A stretch of 64,000 nt of DNA, from positions 310,001 to 374,000 of the forward strand of contig WACJ01000107.1 in assembly GCA_008973525.1 (NCBI GenBank), written 5' to 3'. The notes under the pieces are model-generated. The model was not told the DNA's origin and ran no database searches. It saw nothing but the letters and a program-made list of their open reading frames with translations. Shown here in pieces: positions 23,246-36,485 of this stretch (positions are counted from its first letter, which is position 1; each line of letters opens with the position of its first letter). Source of the DNA: Stenopsyche tienmushanensis. Taxonomy: Eukaryota; Arthropoda; Insecta; Trichoptera; Stenopsychidae. The translations under genes and the position numbers were made by a program.

Positions 23246-26227
23246 ATTCTCAAGATTCATCTCCTCGTGACTCGATATTCATAGCAGCATGATCTTTGAA
23301 TTTTATATGTACCAAAATATTGTTATTAAGAACTGAGCAGTTTTCCTCGTGAGGAAATAAAAATCTTCTTGAGACAACCAAAATTCATAGATATCACCAT
23401 CAAAAAGTAAAATAAATATATTTTCTGATCAACGGCATAACTATTTAAAAACATCACAACCAACATAAAATAATGATTTTTAAAACGCATGCATAGAATG
23501 CCTGGAGCTATCAATAGTACCAGAATCCAAAAAACACCTTGTGATATGAAATGTTATAAATGTTTTAATATAAGACTATTTGTTTGTCTTGAGTTTGTGA
23601 ACATAATCGTACTCATATTACAATAGTTTGCCAAATTAAAAAAAAACCTGTTAAACTCGGTATCATCATATATTTAGTTAGAGATGCATTTATTCATTTC
23701 ATGATAAATTGTCGTCGTAATAAAGACGCATAAAGGATTATATGAATTATTCAAATAGTTTAATATTACAACCACTCTATATACTTAAATATTATAAACG
23801 TATGATAATTTAGCATTATAATCTTCACATTAAAGAATTGATTTCTTCCAAGCTTTTCAAACTTATATAAAGTGTCTGTACATTTTCTTGATTTTTTGGT
23901 CACAATGATTTCAGTATTTTGGATAATCGAAACAACGATGTATCGTCAATTGTGAAATTAACAAAAACATATTGTCCTATTGACGACATCAAAATGCACA
24001 AATATGAATAATTTCTGTGCGTTAAGTTATCAATGTTTAATCTTGTAGATGAACTTCCATTTATCAAAAAACGCCGTGAGTAGCCAAAGGATTAAAAGCT
24101 ATTTTTAAATCTATTATTAGCTATTACAAATAATATTGTATTTAATATTGTAATGATGAAAACAAATCTTTTACATCAATGGAACAAAAGTTATTGGATG
24201 AACATTTAAAATTATATCCATGTTCTATCACATTCGATCAAACAAAAATAATTTTACAAATGAACGTGCTCTACAAATAAATTGGTGTTATTCATGGATC
24301 CAACGGTAAAATGATAAGCATATTTTTGAATTACCGATAAATATAAGTGAATCAAAAACCAGTACATTTTTCTAGAAACCACAGGTGAAGCGCAGAAAAA
24401 CATACATGATGTGTGAATATGGTGAGAGTAGGAGCAGGTGAGTAAAAAAAAATTTCTCAAATACAACAGAAAAAAACATATATTATATTCAACCAAAAAT
24501 GTTACATACATGTTCAAATTAATTACACTTAAAAATTCGACAGGTTTTTAAAAATACAAAATTAATGATAAAATTAAAAAAACTCAACACTACATGAATT
24601 TATTTTACATTATTAAGACTTAAGACACTAGGCAAAAAAGCAAAAATTCCTTCAAGTACTACATAGAAATTAATATATATCATATTTGAGTTACTTATAG
24701 TGCATTAAACAATTTGATTCAATAGTTACAAGCTTCGTATGAACTTGTGCGTTTATAAATTGCGGGAGAAATTAAAATTGTAAGCAAATTAAGTGATATA
24801 ACAATATAAATGAAGCAGTCGTATGAAATGAAACCAAAGACAAAAAAGCTGATCGGATACATAAATAAGTGCATGCAAAAAGTTGATTCCAAAACCAAAA
24901 ATAAAAGCACCGATTCTTAACACATATTATGCCTGGATGCCAATTAATTGTCGTTTAAATCGTATAACACCTAAGACTCATGCTGAATCTAACTTATGCA
25001 ATCCTAATTTCAAGCAATGATTTGAAATACATATATACATATGTGAAATTTTAAATGATTAGTTAAATTATGAAGTTGATTTGATGAATCTTTCCGTCTC
25101 TTTTGTATTTCAATAGCAATTTGTTAGCTGATTTAAGAGTTATATCAATTTTACAAAAGAAGTAGAGTTTTATGAATTTCTTGCGAAATCACCCGGACTT
25201 TGGGCAAAGTTTAATGCAGAATACCCTGACTGTAAAGTGTTAATATTCATCAAATAATAAACAAGCAAATGCTACGATTAAATTATTAGCTACAAATCAT
25301 TGGCATAATGTGTATTAAGAATGTTGCAAAATATACCATAAGCTGGTTATTAAAGCACCACGCGAAATAAAAGTATGTTTAAAAATAAAATACAGATTGA
25401 CATCAACTATGTAATATTACTATTTAATGTTTTTGACCTCGGATTAATAAGACTTACTCAATTTAAAACGTTTTACTCCAATTTTTAATGAACAGCAACA
25501 CAATCTTATTGAATTGACTAAATTATAAATCAACCAAAATATTGCTTATTAAAAGGTATATAATACTGTCATGAATAATGTGCTGAGTTCATCGAGGATT
25601 TTCTTAAAATATAACTTTTTGTTAATGTATATGAAAATATGCTGTATCAAATAGTATATGTAAAGGTTATCTTCTTTTTATATAAAATTCTTATATGATC
25701 AACAACACAATAAAATTAATATTGCTATAAATTTATGACATTTTTATTATTCGGAGATTATTGTAAAAAAAAAGCATCTTTAAATTTATCTCATATAACG
25801 CTACATCAAAAAATTGAAAATGACAGCTTATGGTTAACGCATGTCACCTCTGAGACTCATTGATATAATTTTAATGTTGCAAAATACACAAAAATAAACC
25901 AATTAGATGCTATATTAGGATTTATCAAAAGTCATTCATTCTTCAGTCACACTGGATAAAATCCATCACAATGTTGTCACTCTTTCAATATAAGCTCTAC
26001 TCAATAATTCCCAAATGTAACTTTTGTCTTTAAGCAGACAAATAAACGATGGGAATATTACTAAGCATAAATTCAAAAACATACACTGCAATAACACATG
26101 TTTGTGAATATATATATATATGGTACAGTATTGATGACATTTGTAATAAAATAATATATTTTAAGGATAGCATTTAAATTTAATATTTTGACAGAATATT
26201 ATATGTGGAAACGTGCAAAATAGTCTC
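23246..26227. other. AT-rich intergenic stretch
   Basis: Very AT-rich, with only short frames and simple AT runs. I see no gene, RNA gene or complete mobile element. Confidence 0.5.
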
Positions 26228-26479
26228 TCAGTACAAAACATAACCGTAATGTTTGGTTGTTTCGGGGTGGATCGGGAGCGGGGACGGGAGGACGATGGAA
26301 TGGAGGAGTACGTACCCCATAAACCAGTCCACTGTATCTCTGAGGTATTCCGGGAGCCGCTCCAGCTTGGTGGCGGCCGGGCCCCGGCCCCGCCAACTCG
26401 CACCGAGACTCCGCCCGCTGGCCTGTGGCCACCGGCCGACCGAGCCGTTCAACCTAACCGTCAATGGCCAACGCCGAAT
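26228..26479 (-). other. GC-rich patch with open minus-strand frame, possible exon
   Basis: This 250-bp patch is strikingly GC-rich within AT-rich DNA and lies about 400 bp upstream of TOMM5 on the opposite strand. The minus frame is open from 26479 and includes KLERLPEYLRDTVDWFMG, followed directly by a good splice donor (GG|GTACGT, about 26314). The stretch has the look of real protein, but I recognise no family. There is no ATG before it and no clear acceptor. It could be an exon of an unseen divergent gene or simply chance in GC-rich DNA. Confidence 0.3.
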
Positions 26480-26892
26480 TTAAAAAGAGATACGTCACAC
26501 GTCCAAGTCTAAAACCTACCTACGTGCATAAAATTTTAAAACACCTTTTTATATAAATTATTATTTATTAAAACATCAACATCGTCATTAATCGTTTACA
26601 ATAATATTAACAATGCTATCATATTTTTTTAAATGCAAATAATTTGCAATTAATTAATATCACATATTTATTTATTTTATCATTTAAAACAAATAACTTA
26701 TATTATTTAATATCGTTTTAATGTGTTGCGTTTAATTAAAAATAGCGTATAAAATTAATATTTTGTGATATTCACTCAATCAAATTATCGTCGTAGTTCT
26801 AAGAGTATGGTCGACAATATCGCGCGCTTGTACTTGTACGCAGGCGGTGATTGATTTGATCGGTTGTATTTCATCACATTTTCAATCTCAAA

Positions 26893-28351
26893 ATGTTTCG
26901 ATTGCCGTTGGGAGAGCGTGTCGATTTGGCAGAAGAAAAGCGCCGTGCGCGTGGAAACTCATTCCAGTCCTTGGCCACATTCGTCATAATATGTACTGCC
27001 ATAAGATTAAGTGAGTAGAGGTTATGTTCATTATGCCGACCGTCAGCTTTTTGTATTCACAAACTCATTTTCATTTAGTTTAGACAACCGATAATCCATT
27101 TGATAAATGCATTAATTTAGTATACTATCGACTGTTACTATCAAATACTTTCAACGTGAAACTGTTTGGCACTGACAGGCATATTTAAGCAAAAAAAAAA
27201 ATGGAAGTAAAATCCATATTTACATTGAAGTGTTATCGATTAAAGTACTTAATTGATATTCCTCCATTGATCGTAAATTTCCAGAATATATCCCCTATAA
27301 TCAACGGGGATTACCTATATTCTTACCTTTTAAATAAGACAAAAATTGCTTGCAGAACTAGTAAAATCATCAATTCATATTACATTGAGTAAACCATTTT
27401 TACAATTAATTCTCATCATGATTTGATTGAATAAAAGTTTAATCGTTGTCTTCATCACCCAATAATCATAAACATTTTGTTAAAAAAATGGTCACGTTTT
27501 TCCAATTATTGACCTTGAAAATGATGAGCTCCTGTGTCTGTTATGAATCCATTTCTTCAATAGTTTTAACACATTTATATACATTATTCTGTTTGCGGTA
27601 ATATTACGCCTTTAACTCTCAGGACGACTGAATTCAATTGAGTTGTACCATGTAAATACGTATATTTCTGGCAATTTTCTATTAAGCTCGGCTTCGACAA
27701 AAATGCTCATAACTTGTTTCAAATTGCTTTAATAATAAGTGTTATAAAGCGTTACAAACGCACACTTATCATCTTATTGGCTGATTTAAGAATAAGATAA
27801 AATTTACAAGTAGTTGTATGAAATATTTGCTAAAATTGCCTGGAATGTATAAGTTTTTCTTTATATTTTTAAATTCATATCTGTTCGTATGTAATGCGCT
27901 GCCATACAGTTCATCAGATTGCAATAAAACTTCGTCCGCTTATTGCTAAGGATTGTGCGAGTAACATAGGCATATCTTCTAATATATAAAAATCAATGTT
28001 TGTACGTGTTTAATGCGCTTCCATACTGTTCATCCGATTGCGATAAAATTTTGTCAACTTACCATTTACCCTTGCGGGAATAACACAGGCATAGTAGAAA
28101 TATTGTATGGATCCATCTCTTTGGCTAGTGCTACACGTGACTTGAAGCAATAAACCACATACTGCATTTTTATTCGAATAATTATTAAGCACTTATGGCA
28201 TTGCAACGCATGCCGGGTATTCGCTAGTATTATATATTGTAACAATTCCTTCGGTGCATCATGTTTGTCATATCATCAATGTTTATTTAACTAATGCAAT
28301 ATTTTGATTTATATTTCAGCTCCATTGGTACTGGAACACCTGAGTTTCTGA
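26893..28351 (+). CDS. TOMM5: TOMM5, mitochondrial import receptor subunit Tom5
   Basis: Tom5 is a tiny tail-anchored subunit of the outer-membrane TOM translocase, where it helps pass precursors to Tom40. Exon 1 is 26893-27010 and exon 2 is 28320-28351, with donor GTGAGT and acceptor TTTCAG. Joining them gives 49 residues. The protein starts MFRLPLGERVDLAEEKRRAR, a charged cytosolic segment. A single membrane helix (about 24-40, SLATFVIICTAIRL) follows, and then TPLVLEHLSF. The order MFR, acidic/basic stretch, helix, R(L/V)TP(L/F) and about 50 residues match animal TOMM5. The ATG has A at -3. The 1.3-kb intron carries Helitron-like sequence. Two AATAAA signals follow about 90 bp after the stop. 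Such a gene is easily missed by automatic annotation because each exon is so short. Confidence 0.9.
27885..28230. mobile_element. Helitron-like non-autonomous sequence, two partial units
   Basis: Within the TOMM5 intron, a segment starting TCTAATATATAAAAATCAAT (27977) ends with gcatgccgggtattcgCTAGT (28229). TC at the 5' end, a GC-rich 3' motif and terminal CTAG are the layout of insect Helitrons. The internal block 'taatgcgctnccata.(c/t)tgttcatc.gattgc' occurs twice (about 27893 and 28010), so a second partial unit lies immediately upstream. No replicase is present. Confidence 0.5.
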
Positions 28352-28441
28352 AGTTTACTTCAGACACGATGGGCGAAGCGGAGCATTTATCTCGCATAAG
28401 AGTACAATATGTAATAGCATGATTTATTGTAGGATTTTGGG

Positions 28442-28463
28442 AATAAAACACATTTGTAATAAA
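28442..28463 (+). promoter_or_regulatory. Polyadenylation signals of TOMM5
   Basis: AATAAA at 28442-28447 and again at 28458-28463, about 90-110 bp past the stop codon, at a normal distance for a short 3' UTR. Confidence 0.5.
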
Positions 28464-31400
28464 TTACACTGAGGATCTTAATATTTGATTTGCAAATACA
28501 AGAAATGTTTCATACAATCATGTTACTTTTCATTCTTCCAGATATTACATAGTCACTTTGACGGGTCACAACATTCTATATTAGTACAAGACTTTTTAAA
28601 CATGAAGTTATTTAGAATATATATTAATTGGCATTTAGATTGTGGATGCAAACAATGACTCCCATTTATAAAAAAAAAGATATTCGAATCAATATTCAAC
28701 CAGTGGTTTTGTTGTAATCTTATATAAAGCATCAATCGAAGTTAGAGGTTAATCTTTTAAAGCAAACGAAAGAAGCGTTTAAAAAATAATATCAAAATAT
28801 AAATTATTACAAAACCTCTTTTTCAAAGAATAACACTTCATAGGACACGCCTGTTTCAATATCAATACAAAATGTCCGCAGAAGAGTGACAAAACAATAT
28901 ATAAAATATAATATCGCATTAACTAAAATATGTATGTTAATTTAAAATGGAATTTAATTGTCAAATAAAATGAACCAAGTGTAAGCTGCCCTGCCTACAA
29001 AGGATTATTATTTATGTGGTTTTACTATTATTATGATTATTAAACGTTATTCAATATACAACTTTTAGTATTCTGACAGTTTGAAATTGTACATTTTATA
29101 ATGTTTAAAATAAAATTACTTTGATCATGACACGTTTTTGATTAATAAGTGAATTCATCTATCCATACTTACAATTTTTAAAGAATGAGAATAAACAAGA
29201 CATATAAAGACAAATTAGCACACCGTTAACTGGAGTATAACAGCACCATCGTAAATATAAACTGTAAGCTCCAGTAGACAAATTGTTCATATTACAAATA
29301 AATATTTCGTCCCTATCAATACATTTCTTTTTTTTTAATATTTTTTTTCTAAGTAATTTGATCTTCCTCTTTTGAGTTTATTTAAAAAGTAAAGTAGGAA
29401 ATACAACAAACACAATTGTGTGTATCACTTTGAAACATTCATGTATTTTCTTCTTTATTATTATCGATAATACTAAACAGAAAGAATGGGTTTTAAATAA
29501 TATATTTTTTTCCTGTTTATATATTAAAAAAAAAGAATTAACGTATCGTCATACAGTAAAACTTCGAAACTAAGTCCAAATTTGAGAAATCACATACGAT
29601 GCATTAATAACCATAAAAATAACTAACAGCCACTTATAACAGCTAGCGAAAAACATATATTTATTAATTCACAGAAGGTAATTCAACATTTATTTTCAAT
29701 ACACACTGTTAAAAAATAATATATCGCTTTCCATCCATGGAATTCTGTCCGTTAAATCGTCGTTTTACTGTATATATGATCGGACAAAAACTACCAAATG
29801 AAAAATAAAATTACAGTTTTTATAAGTTAGAAATAATACATATTAAAAATGAAAAATTGCAATTTGAACGCTATGACAATTATTGTAACCATAAAAATCG
29901 TAAACACGAATTACCTAGGTATTCAAATCATCATTAGCTTAGTACCAAATATTACATGTTATATAAGAAAATTGAATACCTACACAATGCACGTTGACTA
30001 TTTTTATAATTCTTAATATTTATGGAATTCTATAATAAATTAAGAAATTCGTTTAAATTATGTATATATATATATTTTTTTTTTTCGATATTAACCTGTC
30101 CTATTTACATATTTTATAGAAAATATGAAAATTTCAACTGCATTACTAATCAAATGAGATTTCTATAAACCCGAATTAAAAAAAAAAAAAAAAAGAATTT
30201 AAATTCTTACATATAAATTGCTGTATGAGTCTCAACATAATTGTAAAATAGTATAAATATAAAAAAAAATCACATCTGCTCGAATTGATTTACAGACTAC
30301 AAGAAAATTCTAACTATAACATGATAAATCATCCCGTACGTCAGGTTCATCAATCAAATACATATATCTCCCATCATACCAAAACTCATCACAAATTTAA
30401 ACTATTGGTTTCTTAGACATTAATGTGTATTGAGCTAACTATATGTTTATACATACTTGTGTGTTCGTATCCATATTCATACACAGGTATGTACATCCTA
30501 GGTTAATATCGCATTCACGCTCGCAGACATACCTCGATCATCAATATACAATCCCTTCATCGATAAATATGCCTAACTTTTAGATCAGTCAATGGCAACT
30601 TAAATTCGTACACAGTATGACAAAGCAAATACAGTTGGAAATGTTAAGGCAATACAAAAGTACAAAGATGAAAAGTACTCAACGAACATGTATTCATATT
30701 TATTTTTTCTCATTTAAATCTATATATTAGTTTTTAAGTTTCCCTCAAGTGATCAGTTCAGCAGGCAACTTTAACTTCGGATTTGCATATTAAATAATAA
30801 TTTAACATTTTGTCAATGGATACACTCAGTAAGAACTATAATTATATACCCAGTTTGATAAGAGGACTGTGCATTTAGATTTCTATACTAAATTCGTCGG
30901 TTAACAAATCAGTTCGTGCCAAATAGCATTTTTATCGTATCCCAAGGGATTCCAGACTTACAGAGATAAATGTCCAGGTTCCGTCCGATAAGAGATTATC
31001 AATGACTTCGTTGTTGATCAATATACGCGCACAAAACTCAGAGGAACTGTTTTGCTAACCGTCAATACGAATAAATGATCAATAATAAAAATAAAAAAAG
31101 GCAAAAAGACAAGTTTTCCTGTATTATCTGTAGATTTTATATAATCAATTAAAAGAAAGATTTATACACCAATTTTTCTATTGTTAAAAATAGTTTCAAT
31201 ATTCTATTACACGACTAACATAGGTTTCTCTTCAAAACGGAACAAACGAGTAGAAAAAAAGATCATATTCCAAATGTAGTATCATAATAGAATTTTTTGA
31301 AAGTATAATTAAAGCAAATTTAAAGATTAATGTTCAAATTTAAAAAGGACAACAAATCACAATAATAGTGAACAATATGAAATAAGCATTTATAAAAGTT

Positions 31401-31733
31401 ATAAAAGTGTCTCATCGGCCAACAAATATTATTATTCGTTTCCACGCTACCTTATATGATAGAGTTCACATTTTAGTAAGATTGGCGGTGAGACAACATA
31501 CTCAAATGTACATGTTTATAAAATTGTCTCGAGAACACAATTTCGTTAAAAAACTGGAAATACCTTTATGTTAAATAATTTTCTTGTATTTGATATTAAA
31601 TATGCACTCAAATAGAGATGTCTAAAGCTCACTGAAGAAATTATCTCTCAGATGATGAAAACAGAAACCAAATAACCTATTTACTTGGTCTTACTCGACA
31701 TTTAAAATAATGTATTTGGCCAATGCCTAGATC
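28464..31733. other. AT-rich intergenic stretch between TOMM5 and eIF4G2
   Basis: This convergent spacer between the 3' ends of TOMM5 and eIF4G2 is extremely AT-rich, with A/T runs and a (TA)n tract near 30062. No gene or recognisable repeat was seen. Part may be 3' UTR of eIF4G2 if a distal poly(A) site is used. Confidence 0.5.
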
Positions 31734-31739
31734 TTTATT
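31734..31739 (-). promoter_or_regulatory. Candidate proximal poly(A) signal of eIF4G2
   Basis: AATAAA on the minus strand about 17 nt after the stop codon. That is very close to the stop, and other AT-rich candidates lie further downstream. Confidence 0.3.
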
Positions 31740-31755
31740 AAAATAAATATTACAT

Positions 31756-34700
31756 TTAATCGTCAGTCTCATCTGAAGCACTCTCGGCGTTTTGTAACCA
31801 GACGAGCCAACTGTTGACCTGGAACAGTGCATTCCCTTTTCCCGGATAGGCATCAGTAATATCTTCCTTCCACATGAAAAAGGCTTCTTCCTCGCATATC
31901 TCAGTATCATAAAGAGCCATAAACCATTTCAAAAGCATACCTGCAATTATTATATTCATTGTTATTGACAAAATATATCGTATCGAATGAATTTATATAG
32001 CATTAAAATAACAACTTACCTTTCGGGAAATTGAGGGAGTAACAATAAACTTGTAAAGAATGGAGCGCCATAAGTTGTAATTGGAGATTCTGATGTAAAA
32101 ATGAGCGCAATACGGGGGCGTATCTTTCCAATAAGGAGCTTTCCTTTTCCGTTAAGGTTAAGGATTTATCAGGCTGTGTAACAACTGCTGTGCCAGAAGT
32201 TGCAGTCGATTCCTATATTAAAATTTTTCGCAATGCGTTTAATTAATATTTTTAATACAAATATTCCATTTAAGTAATATAACAGGTAATAAAGAAAAAA
32301 CTACCTGATTTATATACTTGATCAAAACCGTCACAAGTGCATTAATAAAGCCAGGGTCAGTATGGTAAGTTGCATCTAAATTCTCTTTAATCCATTTATA
32401 AAATTGAGTCGGATTTGGATCAGCTTGCAACTGTTTTGATAATTCTGCCTGAATACGCAATAGTGGAAATAGAAATGAGAGACCACGTTCTTCTAGAATT
32501 TCAGCCAATCGTTCCTTAGTACGTTCACTTGTAGGCAACAATGACATGAGATTCACCTGTGAGAATAAAATCAACATTAACACACTAAAATATTAACCTT
32601 CAATAGTCGGAGAAATCTTAATTAGTGTACTACTAGTGCTCAAAATGCATTAAGGGGGGAAAGCACATTAGACAGTTCTAAAAATCTGTTTTGAAAGTTT
32701 CACAACAAAATTCCGTTTTGTTCTGATATTATGAGCCCTAAAGTGAACGCCCATCGGTCCAGTTTCTCGAAATTCACACCAGTCAGTACGAGATAACCGT
32801 TCAATCGACCCTCATTCATTTACTTTGCTCTATACCCCTGTACTATGGGATGAAGAAGGAAACAAAAGAGAGAGAGAGATGTTGATAGACGGCCTTTTTT
32901 ACAAATTCTTAGAATAGAGGTCTCCAAGAAGACTAAAAATCTAAGTTTTAACGAATCATAATTACTCCTTCCCTGTTAAAAAAAATTAAGAAAAACGTTG
33001 AAAAATCGGCCTCCAAATGTAGTTTCCCCCCCTTAAATAATCCAAGCTTTGCTTTTTGTATTTTTAAACATCAGGACATCTATTCAAGACCATAAAACAA
33101 TTAAACTGAATTACATGTCCAGGTCTCAGTTATAAAATCAATTTTTATTCAATAAATATAGCTCATTCCGGGCAACAGTCGACAAAGTCAAGATATCACT
33201 AGGGAACAGGGCACATAAAGTAGATATCACTAGTAAAATGAACACGTTAAATGTCCTATTTTAAACTTACCTTACTGTCGTTATATAATTCAGTAAGTGG
33301 TTGTTTTCCGAGGGTTTTGTTCATTTGTTGTAAAACTAGCAGAAACAAAGGATAATGGGTACCATTCTCAGTTAAAGATGCAATTTCCGCTAATGTAGTT
33401 AAACCCTGAATTGAAAAATACAAAAAATTAAATTCCATTGTAAGGGAAAAATAGCCGAGCGTTTTCTTATACGGTTCGCAATTAGATACCTGTTGTATTG
33501 AATTGGTTAGAAGTTGGGCTACAGCAGTTCCAATGCGTGGAGTAGACGCTTCCCGCTGCGAAATAACGGCCGCGAGTGAACGGAAACCCTCGGTACAAAT
33601 CGGTGTTGTAAGTAATGATCCTTTTTTCAAAGCTGCCAAAAACACAATACACTCCTCAGCTTGTGCATCTAGTGAATAAAAAATTGTATCGGTTAATATA
33701 TAAAATATTTTAGCTGCAGAATAAATTAGATCAAAAAATAAATAAATAAAAAACCTGATTTTTCCAAAGCATAATTAAGTACAGTAAATGGTACATCCTT
33801 AACTATCTTGTCAGGAACTTTTATTTCGATATATGCCCCAACTGCTGAATCTATATGATTTTCATCGCCATTTGCTTTTTCTTCTATGACTTTATCTTCT
33901 TGAGGAACTTCTTCCTTCGTGAGATCATCCAATATAGTAGCAACTTTTTTTAATATCTCTTCCCGATTAGGACCCTATTATTAAATTAACCAATATTAAT
34001 GATAAACATCAATTAAAACAGTCTTCTTCAATTTAAGAATATAATGAAACATTACTTTGTCTTTTTTTGCTTTACTCGCTTTATCTTGGGCCTGCTTAAT
34101 GGTAATGGCAGGCTCTTTAAGCAAGGAGCCAGGTCCGCTGTTTTGTAAATTAGCAGTAGATGATTTGAGAGGTGCTGGTAGAAATTCGTTCATACCACCA
34201 CCACCTCCGCTTGAATTTGGTCTTAAACCACCTGATAAAATTTAAGTTTTTTTTAAAAGAGCGTCGGAGATTAAAAAAAATACAAGAGAATGTTAAATAA
34301 TAAGAATTTAGGAAAAAATAGTCTGAATAAGCCCCTTTATATATATTAATACAAAACGTTAACACAGATCTGGAATTCACAAATGTGCCTTTTATAATAT
34401 TATTTTAAAGAGCGTTAGATAAAAAAATCATGCAGACATTAAAAATTCGTTTCTTTATAGCACGTGCGAAGGTATTTCAAGCATCCAGGTGTTAATTTGT
34501 ACTTAAATAAAAGTGCGATACTTTATATAAATAAACAAATTCCCCCAATTCTCATATTTCTATGTTAATTTTTATTAGATTCCTTTTTGTATAATCAAAA
34601 CTGCTTTTTAAGGGGCAAAAATATATAGGTCTAAAAGCAACTTGAAAATAATACATATAGAAAAGGGGTAAGCAAAAAAAAGAGTATCTTTTAAATAAAT

Positions 34701-36485
34701 ATAATTTACCCGATTGTGATTGTAAAGGGAACGACTGCGGCTTCATGTTATTGGCTTTAAATACCAAAGAATTTGCAGCTGGCCTCAACTCTCCAGCAGT
34801 ACCAGGTACTGCTACCTTTTTGAAGCGCGGTGCTAAATCTTTAGCATTTACTGAAAATAAATTCAATATCAAATAACTGAAAATGTTCTTCAGGCAAAGA
34901 GTGTGTTGAGCTTTTTATAAAATCTAATCAGGCACGGACTATACAGTGGTATTTTACATTTACATTACTGATGTGAAAAATTGGGGATTACCTGTATCGT
35001 ACACATAAATTAATCACCCTTACCGTTGTTATTTTGATGTTTATTAAATCCCGCACCTTGTTGCCTTTGATTGTAATTATTAAATCCGCTACCTTGATTA
35101 CGATGGCTTCTGTATCCGTCTCGACCTTCGCTTCTACTACTTCCGTATCCATTAGAACCAAATCTGAAGAGGAATAACCAGCATTAAAATCCCATCGATT
35201 GTATAAAATAATAAATTATCACACGTTGAAAACACAATTCTCACTGGTATTTATCATGATGCGAGTTAAGGTGAATAAGATCAGGCGCATTTAAAGAGTG
35301 AGGCAGTAAGAATTCGTCAATTCCTCCTCTCGTTTTCAGATTGTGACGGAAGAAATTGTCCGAAGCGACGGAATTGTGATTTTGTTGGAGTCGACGATCC
35401 CCGCCGCCTCCGCCGCGACCTCCGAATCCGGAACGTAAGTCTTCGTCCGCGCGTAACTGCTGAATGGGCACTGGCCCTTCGGTGGAGATAGCCTTTCGAG
35501 GCACCCATCCATTTTTTCGTAAATCTATCAAGTCACGCAACATAAAACGGATGCGCGGTGTCAGCTTTTCACACTTGGATAGAATTTCCATACGTTCGAA
35601 GTACTGATCCATGAGGCCGCGCGCTTTCTCCGTATCCAAGATGCGACCGCAGGTCCTAAATAGCTGTGCCAAGCATTCCAAGTCCTGCTGATCGAGAGCT
35701 TGCCGGGATTTCTCCAATAGCTGAAGAATACATTTACGGACAATGCTCTCCGGCAGGATCTCCAATTTCGCAAGTTCCCCAATAAACTTAATGTTTCCGA
35801 GCATTTTAGACTTTGCAACATAGCGCCGCTCTTCGTCCTCCGGGGAGAGTGTGCCTCCATGTTGATCAAATGTATTAGTGATTGCTGACCTATTTTCAAA
35901 TTCGGTTCGACACTTGTTAAGTAGCAAAATGCAGAAAGTGCAACTTTCGTTTTTCTTCTCAAAGTTGGGAACTACCTCCGCTAGCCTCTTGCACAACTGT
36001 GCATACATAGACGAGTAATTGGGCTCATCTAAGGCTTTGTCGAAGATGAGAATAATAACACCTCTAATAATAGTCTCAGTGTCGAGCCCTATATTTAATA
36101 AATCATTGCTCAACTTTTGAAATTTTTCTGGTGTGAGCTTATTAAGGAGACCTCGGACCTGTACGGAGCAGACATATAAATATTAATAAAAACATCTATA
36201 TTCATACGTACAATCTGAGAAACTTATGAGACGACCGAGCCCTACCTTTCGAAAAATAGGATCATTTTCTGACTCAAAGGCGAGAGCATCCTGGTGCCTG
36301 AGTGTTGAGGGTGGGACCCAGCGTCGCTTGGCGGAGAGGACAGGCGCCCTCTCCGAGACACGAACAACTGGCCCCTCTTGCCTGGGGCTCTCCGTTTTGC
36401 TGGCGTGGGTCACACCAACACGACCACTCTCCGTCCGCTCTAATCTCCGGCGCGACGAGCTCAATGGCGGCAGAGCTCGATCCAC
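31756..36485 (-). CDS. EIF4G2: eIF4G2 / DAP5 / NAT1 translation initiation factor
   Basis: eIF4G2 is an eIF4G relative without eIF4E binding. It drives cap-independent and re-initiation translation through eIF4A and eIF3. Coding exons on the minus strand: 36505-36246, 36158-35245, 35163-35024, 34850-34710, 34231-34056, 33974-33755, 33668-33490, 33405-33271, 32556-32305, 32212-32020, 31940-31756. From the GTG at 36485 they join in frame to 924 residues (human about 907). The MIF4G domain covers about 81-300 (KVRGLLNKLTPEKF, KMLGNIKFIGEL, MDQYFERM, WVPRKA). An RGG-like and Asn/Gln-rich linker follows (about 315-470), then MA3 (about 538-715, ENGTHYPLFLL) and the W2/eIF5C domain (about 740-920, EEEAFFMWKEDIT, PGKGNALFQVNSWL) with an acidic tail. 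No AUG lies upstream in the first visible coding exon. The GUG gives VDRAL, 80 residues before the first MIF4G exon junction, as in other animals. Confidence 0.93.
32654..33032. mobile_element. TTAA-flanked MITE (piggyBac-like) in an eIF4G2 intron
   Basis: TTAA stands on both sides (32650-32653 and 33033-33036). The ends are GGGGGGAAA and TTTCCCCCCC, a short inverted pair. The 379-bp interior is non-coding and includes a (GA)n run. It lies in the intron between the exons ending at 33271 and starting at 32556. Confidence 0.65.
36483..36485 (-). promoter_or_regulatory. Predicted GUG start codon of eIF4G2
   Basis: The exon opens after a good acceptor (pyrimidine tract then CAG, exon edge 36505) and has 20 nt before GTG. 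Within it, in frame, there is no ATG upstream of the conserved domain. Non-AUG (GUG) initiation is established for animal NAT1/DAP5. Starting here gives V-D-x-A-L, like the V/M-E-x-A-I start of the vertebrate protein, and the same N-terminal length. The context is -3 C and +4 G, which is not ideal. Confidence 0.65.
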
